Source: Branchiostoma lanceolatum
Lineage: Eukaryota > Chordata > Leptocardii > Amphioxiformes > Branchiostomatidae
DNA: 64,000 bases
Direction: 5' to 3'
Assembly: GCF_035083965.1 (NCBI RefSeq)
Contig: NC_089723.1
Location: forward strand, 31,995,193 to 32,059,192
Shown piece by piece: positions 48,549 through 62,721 of the stretch. A program made the translations under genes and the position numbers. The notes under the pieces are model-generated. The model saw only the letters and a program-made list of their open reading frames with translations, had not been told where the DNA came from and did not search any database. Position 1 is the first letter of the stretch, and every line of letters begins with the position of its first letter.

Positions 48549-49339
48549 TAATCAACCACTCCCACACGGTAAATTGTTTTTTTACTCCAGCCATACAATT
48601 CTACTATAACACTATGAAGTGAAATCATTACTGAACAGGTATATGTGGTTACTCGTGACGTTAATGGGAAGAATCATAGTCTAGCTGCATAGCAATTGTT
48701 CTGGTACTTTCACAGTGCAAGAGAAAATTGTGACAGTTTTGGTCCTAGCCAAACAACAATATGGTCATGAATGATGACACTTTTGAGAGGATATCATCAT
48801 GTATGAAAATCCAGTTTACTTGAGTACAGATACAGATTAGTTTCACATGTTCAGAAGCTCTCTGTTGAATACAAGATGTACAATGATTATCTTGCCAAGG
48901 ATACTCCTGTACCATGTATTTATCAAATGGATGCAGATGCCTTTTTTCGAATAATCTTACATACAGATGCATCACATGTCATGATGACCACAGTCCCCAT
49001 GTCATTACATTAGAAGTAAAAAGTAGAGGAGTATCTATTTGTAAGAAATGGCTAAGACTGCTAACAAACCCTAAGCTTCCCTTCCTTCATCTTTGTTGGA
49101 ATTTTCCTGGAACTTCACTCTTAGTAGTGCACACAGCGGTGTGATGTGCACACAACTCTCCTGAGTTGCAGCATACCAAAGAGCCTCGTAAGTAGCCAGC
49201 AGGAGTTCTTGGACCCTGGGGTGGATCACCCACAGGGTTGCCTCTGCTGCTGAGGGATCCCGTACTGCACTGCTGAGAAGAGTTGCTAGGTGGCATCAGG
49301 GAGAATTAAGGCAACTTCTTGTGTCCAATTCCAGAGAAT

Positions 49340-52300
49340 TCATATGCGGATGTGGAAAGTGCTGTAGAGAACAATTTACAGTCATTGGTAAACAAGGCCT
49401 GAACAGACGAGACGACTTAAGGTGCAAGACACGATGTCAACTGTTTTATATTTGCAATACTGAAGTGGAAAAAATACCATTGTTATTGTTCTCATTCCCA
49501 TGAGTTAGTTTTGACTTACTTGAGGAAGTCAGGTGCTCGTGATATCACATGTTCAAACTCCATATACGACAGCTGGCTGTCATCATCAAGGTCCGCCTCC
49601 TCTAAAATCTGATGATAGCGGTGAGAGAGATATCATTTAACCTTGACTGGGTATATGCAGTTGTATGTAAACAGTCTACATTAAGTGCATCATACCATAA
49701 ACAGACCAAATTTCTGATCAACATTTCTTCCAGTTCTTTATCCTTAAACTTAAAGGGTTTATGACACAAAAATACCACTTTTTCTTATTATCTGTAATAG
49801 GAATAGTATCATTCAATGAATATAAACATTTAAAACAAATACACAACCTTCTGATGTTGTTTAACATTGAACCATCAGAAACCATACATCCAGCTCTTGA
49901 TTCTTTGCTGATCTTCTCACCAGGTAATTACATTAATCAGTGACTTTACCCCTAATGAAGTCACGATGAACACAGCAGCCAGTTCGAAACATTACACCAT
50001 GGCTTGTGAAAAGCATTATTTGATGAGCAAACAGTGTTCAATTATGCGCCTAGTGTAAATAGACCAATACCATAGCCCCGCCCACCTCCGTCAAAATGTA
50101 GAAATGCAAAATTAAAACCTAAAAATGCAAATATTTGACAGACATGCAGTCACTCTCTCATTGGTTAAACCGCTAATTGTGATGGACAGTCAGGATCAGT
50201 CTATTAGGGCTTAGATTTTCTATCAGTTCTCACCAAACAACGACATTGTAACTTTGCTCCTTTAATGTTGATATGTAATGGTATAGTGTTATTGAAACTT
50301 AATGTGTGTAGGAATGACTAGAAATTGGAGGTTTTTTATTCACGTTTCAAGCCTAATAAAATGCTCTGGGTGCCTTTAAGTGTTGGTTAAATTTGCATAA
50401 GTATTTGAATCCCGATGAAGCAGGAACATGTAGTTCAATAGAGTCAATCCAATTAGCCCTGACATCTTCAGGCTTGAAGCTTGATCACCCAATTCAAATA
50501 TTTGTTTTTTTACAAATCTTTTTAAATTTAAAAGGGTAGTCCCTTCAGTTAACTGAGTAACTGATTTCCAAGGGAGCCCTTACATGAATAGTAGCAATAG
50601 CACAACCATTTGTGGTTGCAAAAATTGTATTTGTACCTTTTCCACAACTGTGTTCATCTCTTCCTGCGTGAGCTCGTCCCTCGTTAAACAGCTCAGCACC
50701 TTCCCCAGGTCTGACTTGCTCAGGTATTGGTCCCCATCAGCATCTGTCAGCAGACACACTACATTTACCTGCACATCTCACTGACAATGATAATTGGGAA
50801 AGCTGCTCCAAGTCAGCCATTGATACCATGTATACTGTGCATTCACATCAACACACAATCAAAACACTGGACCCAAAACTGGGACAGGCAACACAGGAAA
50901 ATAATAATCCTCTCAGCTTTAAAAAAAAATTAATTGCAATTCGCTAATGGTGATAAAAAGAGTCATTTTCTCCTTCCTGATGTATTGGTATTTCATTAGA
51001 CCACTTTCCCAAACTGTAATCAATGCCGCGGCTCCTCCTGAAATTACGGCTCACCATCAAACTTCAACATCGGTACCAACCGACCAGAACAACCTAATCT
51101 TGTTTACAGTACAACCTTGTACGCCTCATTTGCTCAAAAGCTGAAGGTTGATACTGACTGGCTCAATTTTATGCAAGAGGGAGAAAATGTTGCCTCTAGA
51201 TCACTTGTAATATGCACAGCAGGCCTTACCACAGTAGATGTATCAGTGTGGTGGACAGAATGTCATTCACTGCTTTTTGAACTGAATGGAAGTACAGTAA
51301 CTGATAGCATTTACAGGTATTGGTATCACTTCCTGCTATATTGAGAAGAAGAATACTTCCTTCTATGGACATATCCAGGATACAGATACTTAGGCACCTT
51401 TTGGTCAATAAAAAGGCATTGTATGTCATTTTATACATACATGTACTACATGTATCTGAAAGCTTACCATATATTTTGAATGCATAGACTGCCTTGATGT
51501 CCTGTGGTGCTTGTTCACTGAACACAGAGAACATGTCCAAGAAGTCATCAAACGTCATGTTTCCTGACCCGTCCTCCGAGAAAACCTCACAGATCCGTCT
51601 CCTAAACGGATTTTCCTGCAAGGTGGAATAAGATTAAGATCAGCACCTATTCTCCAGATGCGTTACATTGACATCTTTTAGTCCTGTCTATTCTATGTCC
51701 CCTTGCTCTCATCTTGACAGAGGTGTTTTACAAACATCATTTTATTTGCACATTTACTGTAAGATTTAGAATGTTGGATCATCTGCTCCAAAAAAAACAT
51801 GTAACCTTACAGACATCTTCACAATCATAAACAACAAGATTTATGCAAAGTGTAACTGGTACACAGTAAAACCCCTCAGTAAAAGATTTTAATCCATTTA
51901 CCACATCTAAGGAGACACGGTCTAATTCCAGTGTAAATGGGATGCAGTCATAATTGCCTTTCTATTCCAATTTTGTATTCAGTATACTCAGCAACTGACC
52001 ACAAAACACATTGAGAATGATTTCAATCTAGCAGTCATGCATTCCCAGGTATACAAATGTAATATGCATGCTTTGCAGATGTAACATAATTTTAAAGGAC
52101 AAGACAATTCCCTGCTTTGTTGATGTTCAAAAAATATTGGTATCCTAGTCTGAAATTAGCGCATACATGGCTATGTCTTAGGTCACTGATTTTTACTCTT
52201 ACATGCAGTTAGCATTTAGTGATTTTATCACCAAGAGTCCACGTCATTTCCGCCATGTTGGCAATACAGTAATGTCTCTGACACATGTGCCCAATGTAAG

Positions 52301-55300
52301 CTGGACTATTCGATAACCTCTGTCCTTACCAGTTCACGAACACTCCTTCTCAGCTTTAATTGGACGTTCAATTAGATTTCAGTGTAAGCCTGAACCGACA
52401 GTTTTATCTCTAAGTCACCACAACCGGTACGTTGAAAAAAGGAAAACAAGTGACAAAATATAGATTCACTTGTACCTTGGCTGACCCTCTCTAGCTTGAT
52501 CCCAACACAACAGAGAGCCATAATAGCATAGCTTATGGCTCATAAATTGGTGTCTGGCAAAACCTTCCTTCTTAAACAGCTATTGACCAGAAGGTCGACC
52601 CCGTCATGCTGGTTGACCTTGCTTTATTGGCAGGTCCCCGGCATATAGATCACGACTTCGCCTCCCCAATCAATGGTGGGTACTGATCGGACATGTGTAC
52701 TGTTTCAATTATCAATATGGAAGAATTAACCCAGCATTAGGAAGAGTAGGACATGCATCTTGTTTTGCCATCCCCTTCACATTGTTTGTAATCAGGTAAA
52801 ATGCTAGAACAATCCTCTTTTTGGATAAAATTTCTCAAAATTTAGATAATTCTGACTTCAGTCAGCCTCAGGTTAAATAACAGTGCTGGACTGCTGGGTG
52901 CATAAATTTATGCACTTTTGTGCACCCAAAATTAGAGCCGTGTACCAGTGCACCTAGAGATTTGTATAGGGTTACGTAACTAAGGGTACTATAATTGTAT
53001 ACTAGTTTAGGATACAGCATGTAACATTCTTGACATCTAAGTGTCAGAAAAAATGACAAAACCTTTGTTGTATTGCAGTTAAGCAAGGTTTTGTTTCGAC
53101 TTGTGCACCAAATTTTTTTCCTGTGCACCTAGATTTCTGGGTTACCAGACAGCAGTGTACTTATTCCCAAAAATAAATTTTGATCCCTGCATAGTCATTA
53201 TTTAATGACATTCTAGTTATGGTGATATAGCATACAGCCACATTCTACTAGCCATGTTTCTGGAATATTTTATTTTGATTATGACAGTGAGTTTCTCATA
53301 AACATTATTATGAACACGATATAAGTGGTGTAAGAGGGGAGAAGACATTCACGTGCAAATTTTGTAGTTACAGTACAGGAGTTGATACAAGACAGTATTA
53401 TATACAATCTGCTAACAATACAGATTTAGCACATGTGCTACTGATGGAAGGTGTGAAAATGTTCTTTGAAATAGTTATACCTTTATTAATAGAAGCCAAT
53501 GTTATACCAACTGCCACAAGGACATTTTTAGTGCAAAGGGAGATAGGGACATTGCAGTGATGGCTGTGTGTATACAGGAGGGTGTGGGTCACCTCCATAA
53601 CACATTCATTGCTGGATAGATTGCCCAGATTACATGCTGGGTGAACACCAATGGCAGCCGATGGCTCACTGGCAGACTGGTCTCCTGAGTAGCAGCAGGA
53701 GAAATCAGCCCGGCATGGTCCACTAGTGTTCAGCAACAGAAGCAGACAAATTTGCTCAGACCTAAGCCAGGCATTGAAACAATTTCTTTTTAACATCTCT
53801 GAACAAAAACTATAATGCTTGAGTAGTGGTATTGAAAACCAAGAACTCGATTGTGCTCCCTTCATACACAATTAAAGGTGAGAGTGAACACTAAATACCT
53901 TCTGCTTATACTGTTATAGGATCTTAATAAATCAGCCATAATACAATGTGCACAGAACCCCACCCTGTCCAATATTGACATTTGGAAGAACAGTGTAACC
54001 CAGTTTAGATACCCAATTTCAAAAACCAAACAAAATGAATTTATTGACCCAAAAAGTAGGACAGGGATAACACATTCACTGTGCAGGCCATGTTGTTTTT
54101 CTGCGCACAGCTCCTGATGATATGCGTCAATCAATATATGTGCTCCAGACATGACACTATCAACCATTGGCAAACCGATGTGAGAAAGATCCTTTTAAAT
54201 GGATAAAATAAGACCTGAGGCAAAAACATACAATAGATCAGTAGATCAGAATAATTGATATATGGGATTATTTTATACAATCATACATTCAAAAATTAGT
54301 TGATGATTTGATGTCAAATGAAGTAATAATTCATGTTTTACAAAAGAGGCAACATCCACTTCTAGTTCTACAAACATGCCATCTTACTGACACTAGCTCC
54401 AGCTCTGACAGCCTACCAAGGCCAGCAGTGTGTGTGTTTGCCCTGAATTTTCTGGACGGAATGACAAATGCTTGTATCGGAATTCAATTTGAGCCAAATC
54501 TCATGTGGGGGTCTCGGCAATAGCCAAACAAATTGGGGTGGACATACAGGGATAAATGCAAGGTCTCGTTTGCACAAAAAAGTAACAAGCTGATTGGACG
54601 CATCATTTAACAGCGTATGCCTGCCTGTTAAGTACACCAGTGAGCATTTCAGGCCATAACCATTTCTGATACTGTAATACTATATCAATAGCCTATATTT
54701 TCCTCATGGCTCTCCCCTAGTCAGCAAGATATACTCAGGATGAAGACCCCCTAACACTAAAATAATCTAGGCTTTTGTTTCCTCGGGTTTGGTGATTCCA
54801 CATCCATGATAGTGCTAGTGTTGTAAGGGATACAATATGTGTAGAAATACAGAGTCTGAATAAAAAGGCATCATATGTGTCAGTACAAAGCCATTTACCC
54901 CTTCTAACACAAGCCGAACACTTTCCTATTTCTAATACACAGGATTTTATCCAGTTCAAGTAATTCTCTCTGACCCTCTGCGACCCTATGCCAATTAGCA
55001 GGTTCATTATTGGTAACTGAGGTTCGATTGTGGAAAGGGTGTCTGGGGGCTGCCTTGCCTTAGAATGTCTGCTTATTACGGCACATGCCGGATCCAGATT
55101 ATTACCCTTTACTCTAGATCTCCTCTCTTTTATATTCTTTATGGATAGAAATGTTCTTGAATAAACCTGTCTTTGCAAATAAACTACCAAAACCACTAAA
55201 AATTTCACCTTTTTTTCAATGCAGCTGATCTATTTCCTTGTTTATCAAAAGGACGTCATTTATCTAAGAAAGGGCAAGGACTGAATAGCAAAGGGCAACG

Positions 55301-58300
55301 ACTGAATAGCAAACGGAAGTGACCTAATTCATGGAACATTCTGTTCATCAACATTCTCTTCCAGGAAAGGGCAAGGAAGGTCTGAGTCAGCATCTCTGAG
55401 CAGCAGAAGGACGTGACTTATGTCTTACAATACTCCATTCATCATTATGTACATACATAACTATATTCCATATTCCATCTTCAGAAATTTTACTAAGGAG
55501 ATATAGCAATAGGACTTTTCCATTCTAATGACCATTACATATTTGGAAGAACCTGCATAGAAAACAATACAAGGCATGTTTTTCAGTTTATTTGCTTAGC
55601 CAGGTGAACACATCTCAGGTACCCCATTTTATACAGGGAGAATATCTAGTTTAACTTTAATCTATTTTTAGGAACTAGCATAAAACTCTTATACACATAT
55701 GCCTTGTGCAAAATTGTATAGATTAAAGTGTTCCTTTTGTAGTATTAATGTCAAGACATACATACCTTTAACTCTGGCATTTTCTCTATGTACTCAAAGG
55801 GCACCTTGATTCGGGATGCCTCACCCCGAGTGTAGCTCTTAGGAATGTGGTCAGAATCCAGATCCCGATACCGCCTGAATATCCTGCAAGAAAATACAAC
55901 AGAAAAGGATGGAATGTTTATCGTGCATGTATAGAATCGTCCTGTGATAGTTTAGGATTAAGCTGGAATTGCAGATTTTATTCATTCATCTATCAATCTT
56001 TAGGATGGTCCCTTCAGTTAACTGGATAACTGAAGATGGGGTACCGTTCCAGTAAATTTTCTATCAGTCTACAGTTCAGAAACGAAGTAATTCTGAGTTT
56101 TCCTGATCATTCTATTGTATGGGTAACCAGGCAGGTACGATACAGAAAGTTTTGTTTAAGTGGAAACATGTTCTACTAAGTTCACCCTTTTCAGCACCAA
56201 GGACAGATATCTGCACTTTTACATCATTTCTCTCCTATAGCTCCTGTGCGAAGTCTACCATGAAGTTCAACCATTGGCGAAAGGAAACGTGTTATACTAA
56301 CTACATTTTTTCATCACCAAGGCCAGATATCTGCATTTTTACATCATTTCTCTCTGTCTCCTGTTACCCATCCCTGAGTAGAGTCTTTAACACTAGTGGG
56401 TGTCAGTGGCACATATTTCCACTTGTCACTGCCCTATCTATAGGTCCTGTGCCAAGTGCACCACCAGGTTCAACTTTCGGTGCATCTGTCTGATGACCAG
56501 GCCATTAGACTGTGGAAACATGTTATCCTAAGTACATCCTTTTCAGCACCAAGGACAGATATCTCCACCTTTACATCATTTTTCTCTGTCTCCTTTTCCC
56601 TATCCTCGAGTGGAGTCTTTACCCTAGTAGGTATCAGTTGCACATATTTCCACTTGTCATTGCCCTATCTATAGCTCCTGTGCCAAGTGCACCATCACGT
56701 TCAACCTTTGGTGCATCCAGACTGTCTGACGACCAGGCGATTAGACTTGGCCGTCAGCCCAAACTCCCTCACCTATGGTAAATACCTGGTCATCGCTGTT
56801 AAATCATACCCAGCCGGGCTGATGACACTGCATGCCAACGTTTGACCACTTCTTGGCAGTGAACCACAACTTTTATTCCAACTAGAGGGAATGATTAGTA
56901 CTGTCCAGACCACACGGCCATCGACTCAAAGTTACATACCATCAGTGATTTATATACATGTATTTCTATTGCATATAGAGATACATACCTCTGTATATCT
57001 AACTTTATTATATCTATCTATCTAACCAGAGGACCTGCTCAACTCCTTCCAACTAATCCTCGACGATGGAAAAAATGAGCCATCATCATCATATCTAACT
57101 TAAAATAATCAGATGTATACCTGATGATGTCTCAATGTGTCAATCAAAATTTCTTACTTGGCTATACAGTATCAGCTGAACATAACATTGCAAACTAAAT
57201 TTTCATTTAATCTGCAACGCTGGCATATATTCAAGTATATCTGTTCAGACTTTAAACTAAAGTGGTCTCTGGGGCACAGTAAAAGTTATCCCAATCAAAC
57301 AATGGGTGGAAGTTCAAAACTAGTGATTGGTAGGCCATAGAATAAGGGGAAAGGCCTTCTCTCTGTGGTTTTATAAATCTAGAATTAATGCAAAAATGTA
57401 TGCATGACATAGCGACATATACATTATTTCAAGACAAGCTAAAATAGTGGCGTACATGAAAAATGACTGACTATGGAAGGATTGCTCATGCATCATATGC
57501 ATAGTTACGATTACAAGGCATATGAATAATTTTGTTGTTAACTGTATGAGGGATTAACAAGATAATCCTTTCTCAAGTTATAGCAGTTACAAAAAGGAAG
57601 CAATCAGCTTTTCATACTAAGATTTAAAATGTATGATCAGTTCCTGTGATGTCCATATGGACCCCATCATGCATGGTGTTAGTGTGCTAACAGACATATA
57701 TAGAAGCATGCATGGATGTATGAGAGCTGGCAATATAAATATGTAGGTTTAATGGGTATAATGCTACAATTCCTTTAATCAAACAGTATACTAAGAATTA
57801 AGTAATCCTCTATTGGTCTTTATAAGGGGCCAACAACACTGCCTTCCAACATCACACAGCTCAAAATTAACGAAACATTGTGCTATTTGGGGTTGGCAAA
57901 TGGAGGTAGCCATGTTGCCTTCCCTCACAAATGTGTCTGCCCCCTTTAATTTCATCATTCAATTTACAACTGTGTGCTCCTAACATATAGGTATTCCCAA
58001 AGGAGTCCATACAATTTGCAAAGTATAGATTTTGCAGCAGAAATTATGAGCAATGGATGACCCATTTATTTTGCCTGTTCCATGTTACCCCTGTTTATCA
58101 GTCTACCCTTTGGAAACCGAGATCGGTATAGTGGTCGTCTACAATATGAATCAACTGCTATAAAGATGGCAATAGACATGGCAATGCTAGAAATAGACTG
58201 CCTCCATATTAGAAATGTGAAAATTGATTCTTTCTACCCATACTAGAATACTTGTAATGTTGTCGATATACACTTCATAAGACCACAGAAAATCAGTTTG

Positions 58301-61300
58301 AGGAGGCATGTTATTGAAATGTTATGATAGTGGTAATGATGTTATTGAAATATTATCATGGTATCAATGATAAACAAAATAATGTCAACGTGTTTCTAAA
58401 ATCCAGAAAATAAAGCCTTTCTAAATCACTATCATCTTAACCCTCTTTTTGTATTAATCAAAATGGCATATGATGTAAAATGAGTTGATATCAAAACAAA
58501 TTAATGAAGACAGATTGCTCTTATCGGATGATGGAAAACTGAATATGATAAATGACTAGGCTACACAAGCTCTATTCACATCCATCAATCAAACTATCAT
58601 TTCAAGGATACAGATAAAACAGATGATCTTACAATACACATTTTGACATTAACCTTGTAAACATCATGAGTATCATTTTCTGTGTAAATTTTGTACTCGG
58701 CACTTTATTTCCAAAGTAAAACAAACAAATGTTCAGATTTTGAGAATAAAAATGAATACAACAAAAATTAAAATTTTAGCTTCATTTTATCTATTTCTCT
58801 CAATATCCTAACAATACTAGTAACTGTCACAATAATATGAATGTTTCTCTGTGTTGGTAACAACTTTGTCAACACAAACTAATATAGAAATCTTTAAGTA
58901 AATACAGCTATGATGCTGGTCCGTAACATTTTTCGAGAGCTCTGCTTTGCCAAAGCTACCAGAACATTCATTTGTGATTGTGCCTCAATTTAGACGATTT
59001 TTTCCTTACCACATTTACCTGCAATATGTAAATGATTGTCACATTTATATATATTACATCTCACTTTCTGGAGCTTTCCTACTTTGGTTCTCACATATTC
59101 AATACGGTATATTGGCATTGGCTCAACTGAACTGTCATTTTGTATATCCACTGATGAATATTTCCTGACATTTTATGTGGAACATTTCTGGGCCAGAAGG
59201 AAATCAATAGAACATCTTTTGTGCATTACCATTTTTAATTTAAAATATTGGCCAACATCATGTTCCTCTAAAAAACACATGTTATTCTTTGTATATCCCT
59301 AAATCAGATGGGCTATATATGCTGTAAAACAGTTGAATGCTTGCTTTTTCTCACTAACACTCAACCGGATTGTAGTGAGATGTAGGGATCAATATTTGGG
59401 ATTATCTTTGTTTGAAGGCCGTTTGGTGTGGTGACTAGAAAATAGCAATCCTTAAGGGCCCCTTAAGGGTTTGTAGTTCCATTATACTGAAAACAGTTCA
59501 GAATAACAAGGTCCCTTTTAAGCTACTTTTATGGCAAAAGTAAAGATAGGTTCCAAATAACCAAAGCTTTGAAAACTAGCAATTCTACTAGTCACTGCTG
59601 TCTCCAGGACCAACTCCCCCCCAATCCCATGATGGAAATTTGCTTGTTGGGATGGAAAAAAATTCACCCTATCTGTCCAAAAAAGTATGAATTTCATGAC
59701 ATGAAATTGATACATGGATGTATTTGCGCAAGCTTGAAATGACAGATTTAACAATAAAAATCAACAAAATAGGCTCCCAAAAAATGACAGTGCCTGCTGC
59801 AAGTAAAGGAAATTCAAAGCAAAACGATGTAATTCACTTAAATACTACTGCCAGTTTTGCTTCAGAAAAGAAACTTGTGTACAACTACTGTGCTGCTGGT
59901 ATGTACACATCTGCTTTATCAACATTGTAGCTTCCAAGTCAATATGTTATCTCCGTTCTCAATCTGTCTTGCACATGTAATTAGCTCAATGTACAGCTTA
60001 TTTATCTGATTTAGGTACAAACTTGATTCAACATGTCTTTTTCAAATTTTTCCCCAAACTGTGGATACTATCCAAGGTTTGAGTCAGAATTTGATAAAGA
60101 AGAGACCATTTAGTGATGATTAAAGAATCATCAGAACTATTTGTACTACAGGAACTTCACTTGAGAACTGTAATTGGGAGCCATGCATGAGAGGTAATAG
60201 GCACTTTGCATTAAGTCTAACAATGGTGTCAACAGACATCTGCTTCTGTGAGTCATTCAGTATTGATATACTTACTTTTCATAGTTTTACAGATATATAT
60301 TATACATGTGTGAACCTTGAAATGAAAGGACAACTAAAGTTCTAGTCCAAATACAGCTCTAATCCATTTGCTAGCAAAGATTAGGCTGGTGAAAAAAGGT
60401 CCCTCTCTTTCTTTCCCTTTTCAATTCTTCAAGGTAGTCTAATTTGAAAATGGCAGAAGGCAGAAACAAAGGGATATTCTCTCATCTTAATGCCAATTCT
60501 CAGATAATGTAAGCAATATCTGTATATCTGTTTGATAATAACCCAGCAACATACAAGTTGCCAATGCAGATGATGTTGCTTACCTGAGGATCTCTTTCCT
60601 GGTAAAAAATGTACAGTCCTGTAGAAACACACAGCAAAATATACATCAGTGCTTAATAGGTGGCATACAAATGAAAGGAAATCTTTCTTTGACTGTGTTT
60701 GTTTTGTCAACTCCTTACTTTTGGTCAATGGTTTTGGTTTGACTGTGTGAAACTGTTTATTGACATATGTTTGAATATGGTAAGTTCTGAATGACACAAG
60801 GAAACCATGTTTAACTGCACAGCTCATCATGGATCATTACCAAACTGATCACGGTGAACAGACTTCCAGCAACACAAACGTCAGACACCAACGTCACAAC
60901 CACACGTCACAACCTGCCCATCGATGCCTAATATTTTTGGTGAGCAGAGATATATATACGGCATCAAAGTAGTATTTTATATCCTTATAAGTCAGACATT
61001 GCTGTTGAGTGCTAGTATAAACTATAATGTTCCAAATTTATGATGCTGTATCTGCACTTTACTGTGAAGAAAATGCAAGAAAATTAGCACAATTAGATTT
61101 TGGCTAACATTATAATATCTTGCCAATGATAGTATGACCACAAGGTTTAAAACTCTCTTATCTATCTATCTATATATATAATGCAAACCAATGCAATCGA
61201 AGATGATGAATGCTTTGAAAGGACACATAATGATATAATACTACCTGACACAGCTGACATAGGCAGTATCTCTGGCATATATCCCAGATGCCTTGCAGAC

Positions 61301-62721
61301 ATCCTCAAGTGCTCAGTGAACAAAGTGTTTTTGAACCCAAGTCAATTCTAGACTTATGTGAAATATTGATTTTCCTATGTCTAAGCTAGTCTGCTGATAC
61401 ACTGGAGATGGGTACTTGTCTGTTGGTGCTATAAATTACAATCTATATCCATCGATATACTTGCCATTGGTTAGAAGATATGGAAACTCACAGCCAGTAT
61501 TCAGTGTACTGTATGTGAGTAGGCTATACCAAGGATATTCAGTAGCATATTTTTGATCGAAGATTTTGAATCCATCTCACTGAAGATTTGAAATGGTAGA
61601 AAAATTGGAAACAAAGCAAACATATGGTGGTACAGAGTTTGCACAAGGTTGAAATATGTTTCTGCTCTTTGGGAGAATACTATCAACTTTTGAGACAACT
61701 GTTAATACATGCGCATTGCTTAACCTGCCCAATCAAAATTCTTCATACCATAGAAAACTGTTTATGGCAAACTGACCTGGATGTAATTCTATGCATGTCC
61801 CTGGTGCTGAATCTATGGTTGCTGCTTTAAATGGCCAAGTGAATGTTTACCTTCTATACTATAGGTATCAAAAAAGGACCAACACTCACAACTTGACCTA
61901 GTTTGTCTTTCCTTTTTTCAGCTGCATTTTTCTAAGAAATATTAGCATTGTTTTAAATTCAAACATGCTGTTTTAGTGAATTTCAATGGTAAATACTTGA
62001 GGTGGATGACCTACATACAGGGTAAAACGAACCAACGTGCAATCAACCCTGAGAGTAAAATGACCTCTTTCTGACCTAAATCCTGTGCCTCTAAATTACA
62101 GTACGAGTCTCATGGGACTTCGTGCCTCATCCAGGGGTGAACCAAAATTGGGATCACTGATACAATTTGAAATTCAAATGGCTCCACCTTCTTTTGATGT
62201 CTGTAATTTTGTTTTCATGAAGCCCCGTGTTTTTTTTAGAACTCTAAGTACTACATGTGCCTACCGTTTGCCTAGGTTGATTTGGATTATCTATTGCAGA
62301 TTGCGTTGTTTACGCAGCTCAACAGCGTGTGAAAAGGATCTGGTTTTAATCATGGATATTCAAAAAGTATCGATTCTTTAGTCTGATGAAGACTGGAGAC
62401 GTTTTAACCCAGAAGGCACGAAATGTCTGAACCCACCGCCCACCCCTGTCTGCTATACCAGGTGAGCAACTGTAACTGCACTGCATCTAGTGATGAACCG
62501 AACCGGGCGGCTTCAACAGTACAACTGTACACCACTGTAATACCTTTACTAAAGCTACAAAATGTGTACCTCTAAAAATATTGTCGTATGTTAGTACATA
62601 GGAATGGAACAATGTGGACAAAAGTGTTAGTCTGTCTACATGGATGGTTGTTTGTGAGACCTAACGTTACCTGGTATTGCTCCAACTGCGATTCAGTGAA
62701 GGCTGCCTGCTTATTTCCCAT
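49340..62721 (-). CDS. Calcium and integrin-binding EF-hand protein, CIB2/CIB3 type
   Basis: Small myristoylated EF-hand protein. In vertebrates CIB2 and CIB3 bind Mg/Ca and serve the hair-cell mechanotransduction channel (TMC), and CIB proteins bind integrin tails. Exons are 62671-62721, 60584-60618, 55766-55883, 51468-51615, 50637-50743, 49520-49608 and 49340-49361, phases matched, 189 aa (human CIB2 187). The N-terminus [17 protein letters not shown] has Gly2 for myristoylation. ENPFRRRI and [19 protein letters not shown] are the degenerate second EF-hand. [12 protein letters not shown] (118-129) is the third loop, with Asp at position 12, and [12 protein letters not shown] (159-170) the fourth. 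The last exon is 22 nt and gives the family ending NTFHIRI. That ending is CIB2/CIB3-like rather than CIB1-like; I cannot separate CIB2 from CIB3, so no symbol is given. Introns reach 4.7 kb. Confidence 0.93.
51616..55765. other. CIB-gene intron, 4.15 kb
   Basis: No gene is recognised on either strand. About 52870-53155 looks like a decayed repeat, with ACAGTGCTG on the left, CAGCAGTGT on the right and several GTGCACC motifs inside. The rest shows no structure I can support. Confidence 0.4.
56153..56760. repeat. ~234-bp imperfect tandem array, about 2.6 units
   Basis: Three units start near 56153, 56277 and 56511. Each contains TCAGCACCAAGGACAGATAT or a close variant, TTTACATCATTTCTCTC, and CCTGTGCCAAGTGCACCA-like sequence. 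The first unit has an internal deletion. The core matches the minisatellite at 22462-22660. Confidence 0.75.
59590..59740 (-). repeat. Degenerate dispersed repeat, related to 1690-1880
   Basis: On the minus strand it reads CAATTTCATGTCATGAAATT and then TTTTTTGGACAGATAGGGTG. The plus strand at 1750-1800 reads CAATTTCATGTCAAGAAGTT and then ATTTTGGACGGACAAGGTG. The shared translation [13 protein letters not shown] / HQFHV..FWTDKVKF suggests both derive from a coding element or simply from the same repeat family. Confidence 0.5.
60619..62670. other. CIB-gene intron 1, 2.05 kb
   Basis: Contains a short TCTA microsatellite at about 61158-61181. Near 62385-62460, TCTGATGAAGACTGGAGACG and what follows resembles a retroelement 3' end. 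No gene is seen. Confidence 0.4.

Larger units (their letters stand above)
45779..49339. other. RPS6 3' end and probable long CIB-gene 3' UTR
   Basis: No coding region is recognised. After the RPS6 poly(A) signal (45818-45823) the rest lies downstream of the minus-strand CIB stop codon (49340). Minus-strand AATAAA hexamers at 46452-46457 and 46288-46293 would give a 3' UTR of about 3 kb. A 117-bp TA-flanked MITE lies at 48432-48548. Confidence 0.45.
55884..60583. other. CIB-gene intron, 4.7 kb
   Basis: Holds the ~234-bp tandem array (56153-56760), a possible LINE tail with a CATCATCAT run near 57080, and a degenerate dispersed repeat at 59590-59740 related to 1690-1880. TCCCTTCAGTTAACTG near 56008 also occurs near 50540 in another intron of this gene. 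No coding region is recognised. Confidence 0.45.

Noticed and set aside
49517..49520. TAA directly after exon 49520-49608 as the CIB stop
   Set aside because: It overlaps a strong GTAAGT donor, and splicing to 49361 restores the conserved C-terminus.
61158..61181. TCTA microsatellite in CIB intron 1 as a notable signal
   Set aside because: Short ordinary microsatellite.
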